Shown here: piece after piece, positions 47,301-56,862 of the stretch
Layout of the letters: the number at the start of each line of letters is the position of its first letter
Numbering within the stretch: position 1 is the first letter of the stretch
DNA from: Pardosa pseudoannulata
Taxonomy: Eukaryota > Arthropoda > Arachnida > Araneae > Lycosidae
Assembly (NCBI GenBank): GCA_032207245.1
Contig: CM063500.1
Span: forward strand, 34,314,590-34,378,589
Length of the DNA stretch: 64,000 nucleotides
Direction of reading: 5' to 3'
Notes under the pieces: generated by a model
What the model was told of the DNA's origin: nothing
What the model saw: the letters and a program-made list of their open reading frames with translations, nothing else
Databases searched by the model: none
Translations under genes and position numbers: made by a program

Positions 47301-48737
47301 CAGTAAGAAATGAACTTTTATACTAATTGAATGTACTAATATTTTGAATTTTGGGGGCATATATCAAACTATTGTCACACAAATAAGACTTTCATAGTTA
47401 CCCCAAAACTTATGACACTTTTTAAAGTGTTCCATGCATCCTTTTCAATGGTTTGGTTTAAAGCGCTACTGTCTACTGTTTTGCATACGAGGGCTAATGA
47501 GATCGGGACCTACAGCTTAAAGCCAATTCTGAATGGCTACAAACATCCATGCCCACAGCGGGATTTGAACCTGCAAACTCCGGTTCCGAAGAGCAGTGCT
47601 CTACCATTCGGCCATCATTCAGCACCTTTTCAATGTCAATGATTCAAAGTAGAAAATGTTTATTGAGCATTAGCCTTCTAATGTCAGGTTTAACATAAAC
47701 ACCCTGTAATTTATTCCTATACAAAATTTAAACTATTAAAAAATTTACACTTCTTAAAGATTAAAAAAAAAAAAAAGAAAAAACTCTGAATTGAGACTTC
47801 TATCTATAGAGGAGAAAAATAAAGTTTGTGAAAACTAGGTACTGACTATTAAAGATTTTATTTACTTTAAACTGCGTAGATATTTAAAATGAGGTACTTA
47901 CCTAATGTTAATATTTTCACTGCAGAACTTGACTTTGCAATTTGTTGCAACTCCTAAAAATTAAATATTTTAACAAACTTAATATGAAATAATTTTAGTA
48001 ACATACAAACAACTTTTACATGTTATACAGTTAGGCATGAAATACATTCACAAAACTAAGATAATAGGATTAAGATATTTAATTCTAGACTAATGCATAG
48101 AAAAAATACATTCACTTTTTTTACGACCAATTATGAAAATATAAACAAATTTCAAATGTATAACATTCGCCTATTGAGATAGTCAGCATTAAGGTACAAC
48201 TACATATAAATAGGGTTCAGTTCCAGTTTAGTGAGTTTATACTAAATGTTAATCAAGGAATTAAACTATAAAGTAAGTAAACCCGGCATTAAACGAAAGG
48301 GAAATAAGACACTAGCATTAGTTCATATTAGTTTATAATTTACAACATTTTACTCACACCTTTCCTCTATTAATCTACAAAATAAAACAGCCTAATATAT
48401 CCAAGTCTTTTCCCTATAATAAATAAAAACTGAAACCCTTACCACAATTAATAAATTAAAACGAGACAACAAAGAAAAAAACGTCAAACATCTCAGAATT
48501 CATCACACCTCAGAAACGTCAAACATTTCTGAATGGAAATAATAAATTTTCTTAAACAGTGGCGAATTGTAAAATATTTAAACAATTAAAAAGAAAATAA
48601 GTTACTTCAGCCTTATCTGGATTTCGGCAAGTTGCAAACACAAATTTTGGGGGAGTAGGTAAAGCCAATAACTGCTTTACAAATTCTAAACCAAGTCCTC
48701 GATTAGCTCCTGTAATTAATACACTTCCTAAGCTCAT
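35090..48737 (-). CDS. Short-chain dehydrogenase/reductase, sniffer/C-factor-like (complete, 5 exons)
   Basis: An NAD(P)H-dependent oxidoreductase of the classical SDR fold, probably cytosolic, closest in pattern to insect sniffer carbonyl reductase and the C-factor group; the substrate cannot be read from sequence. Five exons give 248 aa, the usual length, with phases that fit (132+52+188+150+225 nt). Cofactor motif TGANRGLG at 9-16, NNAG at 90-93, Ser154 in NITS, and catalytic YRTSK at 170-174, followed by ALNMVTKSLSVDL. The C-terminal HPGWVLTDMGG part is typical of the subfamily. The start at 48737 (MSLGSVLITG) is preferred over an upstream in-frame ATG at 48764 because the family begins its first strand within a few residues. 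Tail-to-tail with par-3; a rearranged LTR element starts about 240 bases upstream of the start codon. Confidence 0.92.
35647..36516 (+). mobile_element. Tigger-like element
   Basis: Ends CAGTGGACTCCACTTAATGT and its inverted partner (…CACATTAAGTGGATCCCACTG), flanked by TA at 35645-35646 and 36517-36518. Near 36070-36130 a + frame reads KRNDLTLKLNIEILNHY, the start of the CENP-B-type DNA-binding domain of Tigger transposases; the rest is gone. Lies in the last dehydrogenase intron. Confidence 0.7.
36614..37401. mobile_element. hAT-like non-autonomous element
   Basis: CATGGTTTCTGCACACC at the left and the complement of TTTGGCAGATACCCTG at the right are related, and the phrase CAGGGAAAGTCATGAAAA occurs near both ends. 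Flanks share AATATT only, so the target duplication is doubtful. Confidence 0.45.
37497..37600 (+). mobile_element. tRNA-derived SINE head
   Basis: GTAGCTCAGGCAGCAAAGGC (A-box-like) and CAGTTTGAGACTCGAGC (B-box-like) with a short body GATCTGCTGTGTAGAAAT; same family as 5295 and 40978. Confidence 0.55.
37758..38893 (-). mobile_element. Helitron-like element
   Basis: Read on the - strand it starts with an AT-rich stretch and AATTTGTGTGTGTCTGTC, and ends with a GCGAAGC mini-hairpin (CCGTAGCGAAGCACGG) about 7 bases before CTAG followed by T, as Helitrons do. No helicase coding. Two other partial copies are in par-3 introns. Confidence 0.55.
38930..40270. other. Intron sequence without recognised features
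   Basis: Part of the 6.7-kb dehydrogenase intron. Both strands were scanned; only short AT-rich frames are seen. The 76-codon - frame at 39858-40088 has no family look. Confidence 0.6.
40274..40840. repeat. Two tandem copies of a ~285-bp unit
   Basis: 40274-40560 and 40561-40840 share TTTCACTATC-TTTAACTGTTT, AGCAATCTCTAAATGGCA, TATAACACCAGAATGCAAT and CTTTTACAAGATGAAACCAT in the same order. Confidence 0.85.
40978..41228 (+). mobile_element. tRNA-derived SINE
   Basis: GGTAGCTAAGTCAGCAAAGG head, GAGGGTTGAGAGATCAAGGC B-box region, GATCTGCCATGTTCATTAAT and the family tail GGGTCTTCTGTTGGTCCCTG. Confidence 0.5.
41229..42000. other. Intron, GC-richer unclassified stretch
   Basis: 41229-41560 is richer in G/T than its surroundings and has GGAATAAAATATAAAAAG near 41439. 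It may be part of an LTR or another element but shows no clear ends. The remainder up to the exon is plain AT-rich intron. Confidence 0.3.
42001..42150 (-). CDS. Dehydrogenase exon 4 (catalytic YxxxK)
   Basis: Acceptor cttttttag, donor AGCAAG|gtaatt; 50 whole codons. Holds RAAVVNITSKMGSI with the catalytic Ser and ends CYPYRTSK, so the exon closes exactly on the catalytic Lys. Confidence 0.92.
43308..43495 (-). CDS. Dehydrogenase exon 3 (NNAG motif)
   Basis: Acceptor ttttgtttgtag, donor ACTAAA|gttagt. Contains LNLLINNAGIM and ENFEVNVVSPLLLTK. A partial copy of this exon and its donor lies at about 60811-60976. Confidence 0.93.
43588..44400 (+). mobile_element. hAT element remnant with transposase C-terminal piece
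   Basis: Related ends (AAGAGTTGGC at the left; complement of CCCCAACCCTG at the right), followed inward by ATTTAAATC-rich arms. Flanked by GTATCAAA and GTATCAAG. The + frame 43837-44028 reads AVASSARIERQFSSFGIVHS and ends KLVFLLKQLNP, the pattern of the hAT C-terminal dimerisation region. Most of the gene is lost. Confidence 0.65.
44806..45731 (-). mobile_element. Tigger-like element with N-terminal transposase piece
   Basis: Ends GAGTGAAACCTCTGAGCAGC and the complement of AAAGTTTCACTG, flanked by TA on both sides. The - frame 45028-45231 carries KSARKLAELFNYGRTEINKV, a psq-type helix-turn-helix as in Tigger transposases. No catalytic domain left. Confidence 0.65.
46291..47048 (-). mobile_element. 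Tigger-like element, inverse copy
   Basis: Same family as 35647-36516 in the opposite orientation: CAGTAGACTCCACTTAATAT at the left, CACATTAAGCGGAGTCCACTG at the right. TA on the left; the right flank has changed. The - frame 46455-46658 again has KRNDLTLKQKIEILNCY. Lies in a dehydrogenase intron. Confidence 0.7.
47470..47635 (-). mobile_element. tRNA-derived SINE (- strand)
   Basis: On the - strand, TGGCCGAATGGTAGAGC (A box) and GCAGGTTCAAATCCCGC (B box) sit at tRNA-like spacing, but the D arm and acceptor arm do not pair, so it is not a tRNA gene. A body follows with GGATGTTTGTAGCCATTCAG; a scrap of this body recurs at about 62928-62963. Confidence 0.55.
47902..47953 (-). CDS. Dehydrogenase exon 2 (52 nt)
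   Basis: Acceptor aatttttag, donor ACATTAG|gtaagt. Reads ELQQIAKSSSAVKILTL, then a split Asp codon (LD-V), the third strand of the SDR fold. Confidence 0.9.
48606..48737 (-). CDS. Dehydrogenase exon 1 (cofactor-binding)
   Basis: 44 codons from ATG to donor GCTGAA|gtaact. Contains SVLITGANRGLGLEFVKQLL, the dinucleotide-binding turn, and ends ATCRNPDKAE, where an Arg near the second strand suggests NADP preference (inference). Confidence 0.93.
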
Positions 48738-48892
48738 TTTGATACAAATTTTAAGAAAATACAAGATGTAATCTTTATTTACTGATCAGAAAATATGCGA
48801 AGAAATAATTCAGCTAAGTGTTGCCACTTACTTTCTTGCCAAAGGTTTTTCAAAATAATCTACGGGTGCTACCATATTACCTTCGACATATG

Positions 48893-48985
48893 TCACTGGT
48901 GACTTCTGCGTCATAATGACGCCAGAGAGGGAAATTTATGGTACCAAATTCCCGTCTATGGCGATTTCTGAAGTCATTATGACAA
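48893..48985. repeat. Imperfect ~85-bp palindrome upstream of the dehydrogenase
   Basis: GTCATAATGACGCCAGAGAG and the later CTGAAGTCATTATGAC, with GGGAAATTT/AAATTCCC around the centre ATGGTACCA, form a long imperfect hairpin. It lies between the dehydrogenase start and the LTR-element fragment. Confidence 0.65.
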
Positions 48986-50171
48986 GGATTCCGTCCTATC
49001 AAAAGTAATTTTATACATTGAGAAAGGCTGGAACTCAAAACAAAATATTGAAGAAGCACTTATTCCTTTCTTCGAAAAAAGAAATGAGCTTACTTATGAA
49101 CAAAGAATTTTGCTACTGAACAATCGTTTAGTGATTCCGGAAAAATTAAGATATTTAATGATAAACTCCACGAATCACATACTGGCATAGTTGCAATGAA
49201 ATCTTGCTAGAATGTCAGTATGGTGGCCTGCCATTGATAGAGACATCGGACAAACAGTCAGATGTTGTAATGATTGCAATAAACATCATCCAAAAATTGC
49301 TGAGTCTCCATTATTGTTATGAAACAACACTGGTAAACCTTGGGATAAAGTTCACGTTGATTTAGCTCAACTTAATGGTGAAAATTGGCTCTTCCTCATT
49401 GATTCTCATTCACGTTGGTTGGAAGTCTTTAAACTTAAAAATGTTACGTCATTTGATATCATAAAGGATTTCAGAAAATTATTTAGTTATTATGGAATAT
49501 GTCGGATAATTGTGTCTGACAATGGTACACAATTTACTTCCACCGAATTTCGAGAATTTTGCGAGATGAATGGTGTAAAACATATTCGATCGACTCCTTA
49601 TCATTCCAGAAGTAACGGACTAGCAGAACGAGTCATACGCACATTTAAAACCGGCTTCAAGGAAACATCTAATCAGTTGATCAAGAGCATCAGTTACAAG
49701 TTTTTTTTATTTACCTATCGAACAACCATACATCCAGCAACGGGTTGCACACCGGCGAAGCTATTTCTCAACAGAGAACTTTCAACTCTGTTTGATCGGT
49801 TGAAACCTGACCATATAAACGAAGTGGAAAGCTTAAAATCAAAATTTTATCATGATAGATTTTCTAGTCACAGAGACTTTGAAATTGGAGACAATGTGTG
49901 GATTAAACGAGGAATTGACCAAACCTGGAAACCAGGAACAGTAGAAGATAAAACAGGTCCTTTATCTTATAGAACACAGCAAGGTATGCACGTCCACGCT
50001 GATCATTTAGGGAAACGAGAACAAGAACACACTGAACATTGTCAACAGTCACCAACACCTGTAGATAAATCCGATGAAAAATCTACGCCAGAGACAGTTT
50101 CAAATTTCCAATTACCAGAGTCAGACGGTACTGATATCCATTTACCAGAAGTCACTACTCCCGAACAATGA
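48986..50171 (+). pseudogene. Ty3/gypsy-type pol fragment: end of RNase H linker and integrase
   Basis: Begins with a VLSKVILYIEKGW-like linker, then the His/Cys zinc-binding region of integrase (broken by at least one frameshift near 49160) and a stop at 49320-49322. The frame is then open to 50171. Catalytic residues of integrase are visible: Asp in HVDLAQ, Asp in VSDNGTQF, Glu in GLAERVI. The C-terminal part and a charged tail follow. RT and most of RNase H are missing on this side. A dead retrotransposon relic. Confidence 0.85.
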
Positions 50172-50310
50172 ACTTTTCTTCGACGTTCCAGTCGAATTAG
50201 ACATGAACCTAAACGTTTCCATGAAGAATTTTACTATTGACTATTTAATGTTAATTTGTTCTGTTTTAAATATTTGAATTTGTATTATCTGTTTAACAAA
50301 TTTAATTTTA

Positions 50311-50323
50311 AGGGGGGAAAAGA
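50311..50323 (+). other. Polypurine tract
   Basis: AGGGGGGAAAAGA directly before the TG of the LTR, the expected place of the plus-strand primer. Confidence 0.75.
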
Positions 50324-50537
50324 TGTAATGTATCTGGCAACAGCCAGAAGAACTCTGAATTAATTGGAATCTGGCAACACCAGATAGACAGAAAAACAAG
50401 AGAATTCTGTTTTGGGTTTAGAACATCAGAACAATAACTTCAGGCTTAAAATGTATATATAATGTGATATGTGATTTTTGAATAAATATGTTTTTGTGAA
50501 CATATGCGTCTCATATTAAGGCTCCAAAAACACTACA
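50324..50537 (+). repeat. Single LTR of the Ty3/gypsy-type element (214 bp)
   Basis: Starts TGTAATG and ends ACTACA (TGTA…TACA). It has a TATA-like run at about 50452 and AATAAA at about 50480. It is bordered by a polypurine tract on the left and a primer-site-like sequence on the right. No second LTR was found in the window. Confidence 0.8.
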
Positions 50538-50553
50538 TTTTGGCGACGAGGAT
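50538..50553 (+). other. Primer binding site
   Basis: TTTTGGCGACGAGGAT follows the LTR directly; TGGCGAC words are usual tRNA-primer sites in gypsy-type elements. Confidence 0.6.
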
Positions 50554-50576
50554 AAAAAGAACAGAAGTGAAGCATC

Positions 50577-52031
50577 ATATCAACAGAAACTAGAGCGATT
50601 GATTTATCAAAGTTTACTTTCAACGAATTTTGCCCAAGTAAGGATGATATACGATATTATTTTAGTCGTTTTGAACTTGAAATAAGAGTATTTCATATAA
50701 CTGAAGATGCAGATAAACGAGATTTAATTTTACGTTGTATGGGACCTTGTTTATTTAAACTAGTGAATGATAATTTTGATCCTATTTTTCCTGAAGAAAA
50801 AACTTATTCTGAAATCAAAGATTTTTTGGAACAGTATTTTAAACCTTCAACAAACATCCATGCCGAGAGAACAAAATTTTCCCAACGTTTTCGCCGTAAC
50901 GGTGAATCAATAGCTGAATTTATTGCTGCTTTACGAACTCTTGCAGTAAACTGTAAATTTAAGAATTCTTTAGATGAACGTTTAAGAGATCAATTAATAC
51001 TGGGTATCAATGATTCCCTAATACAAGAACATTTGTTTAGTGAACATTCTGATGAAACAGCAACCTTTTATCAGATCGAGAAGTCGGCTTTAAATTATGA
51101 ATCTGTGTATATCAATCGAGAAACTATTGAATCTGTTATACATTCCGAACATAAAAACCCCGTTACAAGTGTGAATAAAATAAATGCGCCAACTCAGAAT
51201 GTAAAGAAAAACAATTTCAACGCCGGCGCCAAACCCACCATTTTCAAAACCAAACCAAAAGTTCACTGCGAGATGGAACGTAATAAATTCCGAATAGATA
51301 AACGAACTGTCTGCATTCGATGTGGGAAAAGTAAACATTCGAAAGGGGATAAATGTAGAGCTGAATTAGCCACTTCCCGTAGTTGTCATACTAAAGGACA
51401 TTTTGAAAAAGTATGTGTGCGATCTGGAAAAGCAGAATTCGTTCATCATATTTTTCACATAAGGAATAATAACAAATATCAGGTTAGAGCTGTAATTAAC
51501 AAGAAAGAAATTGATTTTCAATACGATACTGGATCAGGGAAATCTATAATACCTGAAAGCTTTTATAGAATAATTGGGAAACCGAAACTTTTAAAATCTA
51601 AACAACTAATTGCGTATCTTGATAAACCAATTGCAACATTGGAAGACATTAAAGTGAAAATCAAAATCGGATCGAAATCGGAAGATTGTTTACTAACAGT
51701 AGTACCAGGTAACAATGTACCTATATTAGGCAAGGATTTGATGGAAGTATTCCATTTAGAACCAAAATTTGAGGTAAAATATATTGATGAAAATGTTCGA
51801 ACGCTTGAATCACAACTTCTTGAAGATTATGCTGATATATTTGATCAAACTAAAATAGGTACAGTTCGAAGTTTTGAGGCGGTCATCAGGTTACATGATA
51901 ACTCAAAACCGGTAATCTGTAAGGCTCGATCTGTTCCATATGCGCTTAAGCCTGCTGTCGATAAAGAAATTGATCGTTTGATAGAAAATGGCACTTTAGA
52001 AAGTGTTGATTCATTGGCCGCCAATCTTTAA
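50577..52031 (+). pseudogene. Ty3/gypsy-type gag, protease and start of RT (truncated)
   Basis: Open from about 50577 (an ATA where a start codon would be expected; first ATG at 50739) to 52031. Gag capsid-like region with YF-RFE and FLEQYFKPS patterns, then a zinc-knuckle region: C-I-R-C with His and Cys at about 51310-51358, and a second knuckle whose first Cys appears replaced by Ser. The aspartic protease motif DTGSGKS is at about 51526. The frame stops just as the RT N-terminal region begins (after DRLIENGTLESVDS). So RT, RNase H and integrase are missing on this side. Confidence 0.85.
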
Positions 52032-54190
52032 AATTTGAATTTCTCGTCGAAACCTGTATGCATATCAATTAGTGTATATTGCTGTTTTGATAGAAACAGA
52101 ATTAATTTGTATCATTAAGATTAAGATAGATTCCTGTTTTCAAATTCATGGTAACATAATAACCTCTCATAACAGCTTAGCTGTTATAGCAGCTATATAT
52201 TCTCTGTGGATTTTATTTCTTTAAAGAAATAATTTCAGGTTATTCATTTACTTGAACAACCTCGAATTGTTTGCTATTGATTACAGTTGTATGCAAATAA
52301 TTTTGCGGTATTATCAATTTTATAAAGAATTCTTGAATAATATTTATTTAAAGAACTTGAACATAACTAAGTATTGAAACAGCACCATTAGCTGCTATTT
52401 TTAACAACATTTGAAACGAATGGATCAGGGCAGCCACTGAACTGCTATGGTTTCATGGCAAATTTACTTAGTTTACTGGCGCTATCTATTCACTAATATA
52501 TTAACTAAAACTGTTCAAAAAATCGTGACAGATGTATGAGCTTGAGCTGTATGCTGTATCATGCATGAGCTCTAATTGCTAGTTTTTCTTAATACTTCAT
52601 AATGCAAATGATAATGTGGTTAGCAGAGATTTAAGCTTCACATTTTATGATACAGTCTTTACTCGACCCTTCAATTTAAAAATGCATTTAAAAAATAATA
52701 TTCATAAGCATCAACAGTTAAAAGAAGAACAGATAAATAAGATTTATTTATTTTTATTTATGTATAGATATAAATAAGATCTGTTTTTACTTGAATGGTC
52801 TTTTACTTTTTTATATCATTAACAATTAATTACTGGTAAAAATATACAAATTGGATTATTCAATCAATTATGCTACTCAATTTATTTTAATAGCCAGTAA
52901 ATAGCTTGATTTAATTATGAAAAAATTATTCATTAAAACACCATTGAATATAATAATTTAGAAGCTTATATCTTTCTATCAGAGATTATTCATAATCTTA
53001 AAGTTTTCTACACCTTCCGAAAGTATAGAACATTATCGAATAATTATTTCCCTCCTTAAATTAAGTATTAAAATTACATTGCATCAAACAATAAATATTC
53101 TATTTCATGTTTTACTCTTCATTAAAAGAAGTTTAAGATAAACTGTGTTTCGATATATTTTAGAAGCCGATGAAAGAATTTACTGTCTCTCTCACTCAAG
53201 AAGAATTTAAGCATCAAATTAAACTTAATAAGCTAAATAATTATTCAATATTGCTGTATACTTTTGGGAGGAATAGTAAAATTTAAGGTTGTGAATATTC
53301 TTTGATAGAAAAATACAAGTTTCTAAGTTATTTTATTGAATGACATTTTTCAGAACAATTTTTTTATCTTTAAAAACCAGGCTGTTTACTGTCCTTTATA
53401 GACAGCATGAGGTATAGGGTTTATAATGGTAGAAAACAATTTTTAAGTTTTTAAATAAAACAAAACTAAAAAAGATCATAGTAAAAAATTGACAATTAAA
53501 GATAACAAAGTAATAGAAAATTAATTATTAAAATTATCAAATATGTAAAATATTTGATAATATAACAAGGAAAAAATATAAAAATAGCTTATATATTATC
53601 AAAAACGTAAATAAAACATTAGAAATCATGCAAAAATTGTAAGACACAAAGTAGTACATGATGTAAAGCGTTTTAAAAATAAGAGAATAAAATACACAGT
53701 GCAAAAATTTTAAAGAAAAAATATATTCAGAAGTACTATTACAGTTAGGCTTAAAAGTTTAAATTTAAAACACGACGCAAAAATATTTCGCACATACTCT
53801 TCAATCTCAGTGTATATCATCAATCATGAATAATCAAATCTAATAATGTAAGTCATCAATAGTAGGATTGAAACTTTTTAAAATATACATCAGTTAAAAC
53901 TATTTTAAGGGTTTAAAACTTTCCAGTTACATACACAACCCTTTTTCTTCTAAATTAATTGTTTTATTAATATTCTAGTCAGGTTTGAATCTTGATATTT
54001 CTGTTTATATTATATTCAGCAGTATTAATATGAAGATTGCATATCTTTACAGGTTATAATTCAAATATTTCATTTGAGTTTGTTTTAAATGATTCAGAAA
54101 AGTTCAGAAAATTTTAAAATGCAAAGAAAAAAAAAAAAAAAATTGAAGGTTTAAAAATGATGTGTAAATAAAGGACTTTTAAGTATAATT
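52032..54190. other. Intergenic, nothing recognised
   Basis: Very AT-rich DNA to the right of the retroelement. No frame longer than 60 codons, no clear repeat, no promoter-like GC island. A short palindrome (AACAGCTTAGCTGTT) lies near 52172. Confidence 0.6.
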
Positions 54191-55050
54191 ATGTTAGTGG
54201 TAAAAACAATCAACAGATGGCAGCACTAAAATTGGGCTTTACTCATTTTAGAGTTGGAACTGCAGTTGACTTTATACCATTTCCCTCCAAAAATAAATTT
54301 ATGAAGAATATACGATATATAATACAATAGTTTTTGTATATTCTGTAAAATAAAATGTGATCTCTGAGAGATTTTGAAATTTTGAGCTATTCGTTTTTAA
54401 ATTTTAGTAGTTCATGAAAATTAGCAATTTTTTTTTCTAATGTGCGGTGTGATTTTATCATGTTATATTTCCTTATCTATTGTTAAACTCTTCTCCATTT
54501 AATGAAAGGTACATATAATTAAATTTATGAAAATTAGTACACAAAAAATAAAACATTTGTTCAATTTTAGTCTTTTATGCTTGTCTCCTAAATATTTGGA
54601 AATATGCAGAAATATGAAAAAGTTTACCCATACCTTAAGTAGTACTAAAGTTATAGAGAATTAAATCATTTGCATCAACTGTCATTTCATGCGTAATTTA
54701 AGCTGAATTTTAAATTACGCATATTTCATCGGAAATATTTATTTTGACCACGTCTGACTGGATGATTTTCACCAATTTCCGTATTATGAGTGAATATATT
54801 TTGATTCTGAAATGTTAAATATCCATTTTGACCATTCTTGAACTAGTTATGACTAGGTTTCTCTTGACGTCTGTAAGTAGTATCTCGCATAACTCATAAG
54901 TAATTAGTCGTAGAAGGTCGATATTTTGTAGATAGTCCAGTCATACTAATGGGACCAGTGCCTATTTTGACGTTATCGTTATATGTTTATACTGTCTACA
55001 ACTGTTGTTACGTCTGTGGTGAAATGATTTTTTTCAGTCCAGAAGTGACC
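54191..55050. other. Intergenic, no gene seen
   Basis: AT-rich with a few slightly GC-richer patches from 54880 on, probably the decayed start of the relic to the right. CAACAGATGGCAGCACTA near 54212 resembles CAACAGATGGCGCCACA near 56005. Confidence 0.4.
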
Positions 55051-55940
55051 CATCAGCTCAATTGTTATGACAATTTACTTCCATTTCTTCAATATGAAGG
55101 TAGATGATTAAGAAAAACAGTGGGCCCCACATGTTTATTGAAACTCTTGCTTAGTGAGACTGAATGAGAAGAAAAGAGCAATGGAATTTGCTGTATCAGT
55201 GGTTTAACGTGAATCAACAAACCATGCAGATGATTGTTATTTATACTTAACGCCAAGGTTGGTCAACCAAGAAGGAAGCACCGGTCGAGCATCCGTGTGT
55301 TTCATCAGCCATTCAGTTGATCTGCTAATAAGTATACCATCTCAAAATGATGAGATTGAAAAGGATGATGCCAAAGGAGAGGATCTAACTTGTGATGAAG
55401 AAGTCGTTGAGCCTGGGATTTTCTGTGACCCACATTTTGAGGCAGAAAGCTGAGAGAGTCTTTGTGAGCCCTTAAATATGCAGCATTTTGAAGGACCCTG
55501 CATTTGATGAAATTATGAAATGGTAAGAAAGCTGCCTGAGAAGCCTTTAGAAGTGGGGTACAAGGGTTTCTAGGTAACAGCAAAGGCAAGTACTAATAAT
55601 TGGTGGAAGAAATCCTACAAAAGTACCTTGGGTGTTATATGTCTCTAAAAATTCCTTTCCTTCACTCCTACTTAATATTTTCCCTGACAACTGTGGAGCG
55701 GTCAGCAAAGAACACAGTGAAATATTCCACCAAATTATCTGTTATACATATATTAGAGTTGTTGGTAGGAGTCAATATTCAACAACTACTGCTGGATTAT
55801 TAAAAGAAATTTGATGTACAAGAGACAATACAAGAGGAAATGTTCACATGAACTGGCTGAAATCGAACTCTCCTTTTTTACACAGCTGAAACTGATTATG
55901 ATTTTAGGGATGCTAGAAATCGCAAAAGTATTAGAGCGGC
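55050..55940 (+). pseudogene. Decayed transposon-type coding relic
   Basis: Fragments in several + frames keep the order of a multi-copy arthropod repeat protein I know only as an uncharacterised transposon-associated family. They are an N-NHADDCYLY patch near 55218, an acidic middle (55330-55400), EAFRSGVQGFLGNSKA near 55535, LGCYMSLKIPFLHSY near 55628, and a DYCW-type end with YKRKCS near 55810. Many stops and frame changes; no catalytic motif can be named. Confidence 0.45.
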
Positions 55941-56282
55941 ATTGATCAAGTAAATCATTTTCATATTTATCTTATTCCAAATTTCCTAACTTTAACTTCG
56001 CGCCAACAGATGGCGCCACATTGACTCTTGCTACTTCTCGATCCATGTAATGTATCGTATTGACTTTTAAATTTTCCTAACTTTTTCGACTGACACTTAC
56101 AAATTTTCTTCACTATTGTAGTACCGTGTATTTTATAACGTAATCTAAACTTGTAAAGATTCGTAATTAATTAGTGTAGTAGCGTATTTTCATATTATAT
56201 AGCAAATATAATTTATTAAAAATTATTTATTTAAAAATATTTGTGTTTTCTATCCTTAAGCTATGTCTTCTTTAGTTTTTTG

Positions 56283-56862
56283 TGTTACGAACTTACGAAT
56301 CCATCTCCCTATCCCCTCCTTCATCTTTCAGCTATTTTATTTTCTGCTCGTTGTCATTTTCTGCTTACTGTTAGAAATCTTTGGATTAGAGGGCTTGGGT
56401 CAGGCAATTCAGTTGCCCAACCACCTTGAAGAATTACAAAGTTTACTGAAAACTAATTCCTTAGGCTGAATCTTCTTTATTTTAAATATAAATAAAGGTA
56501 ACAATGAACAATAACAATGATTAATTCTGCGATCATCTCAGGGGCGGGGGGCAATACTTGAGTGAAGATCCGCCCAACATGGTGTCTTGGTCTTATAAAA
56601 AGAAAATGGTGAGAAAACTGCCGTAGAAGTATTTTAGTTGTACACTCCTTCTTCTTCCTTGCTCTCTCTTTGAGGGAACCCACAGATCTCCCTAAAAAGT
56701 CCATCGGGCAGGTTGCCTGGGCCAAAGATAACTACTCAGTGGTTAGCAACCTCTGTTGTCCAATCGGGTCAAAGGTGAGGGTCACTGACAACTTTCGTCA
56801 CCACTTTAGTCTTTCTGTCAGTCTCTCTCGCTCGCATTGTAGAAGTGTAACTTTTTGTTACA
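56283..56862. other. Possible solo LTR
   Basis: Starts TGTTACGAACTTACG and ends TTTTTGTTACA, with AATAAA near 56491 and a composition richer in C+T/G than its surroundings. No target duplication visible. Frames inside (for example 56241-56469) look like chance. Confidence 0.3.

Noticed and set aside
47540..47620. tRNA gene on the - strand
   Set aside because: A and B boxes are good, but D and acceptor arms do not pair and one T-stem pair is lost; better explained as a SINE head.
48762..48764. Upstream ATG as dehydrogenase start
   Set aside because: Would add nine residues (MYFLKICIK) before the first SDR strand; family members normally start within a few residues of it.
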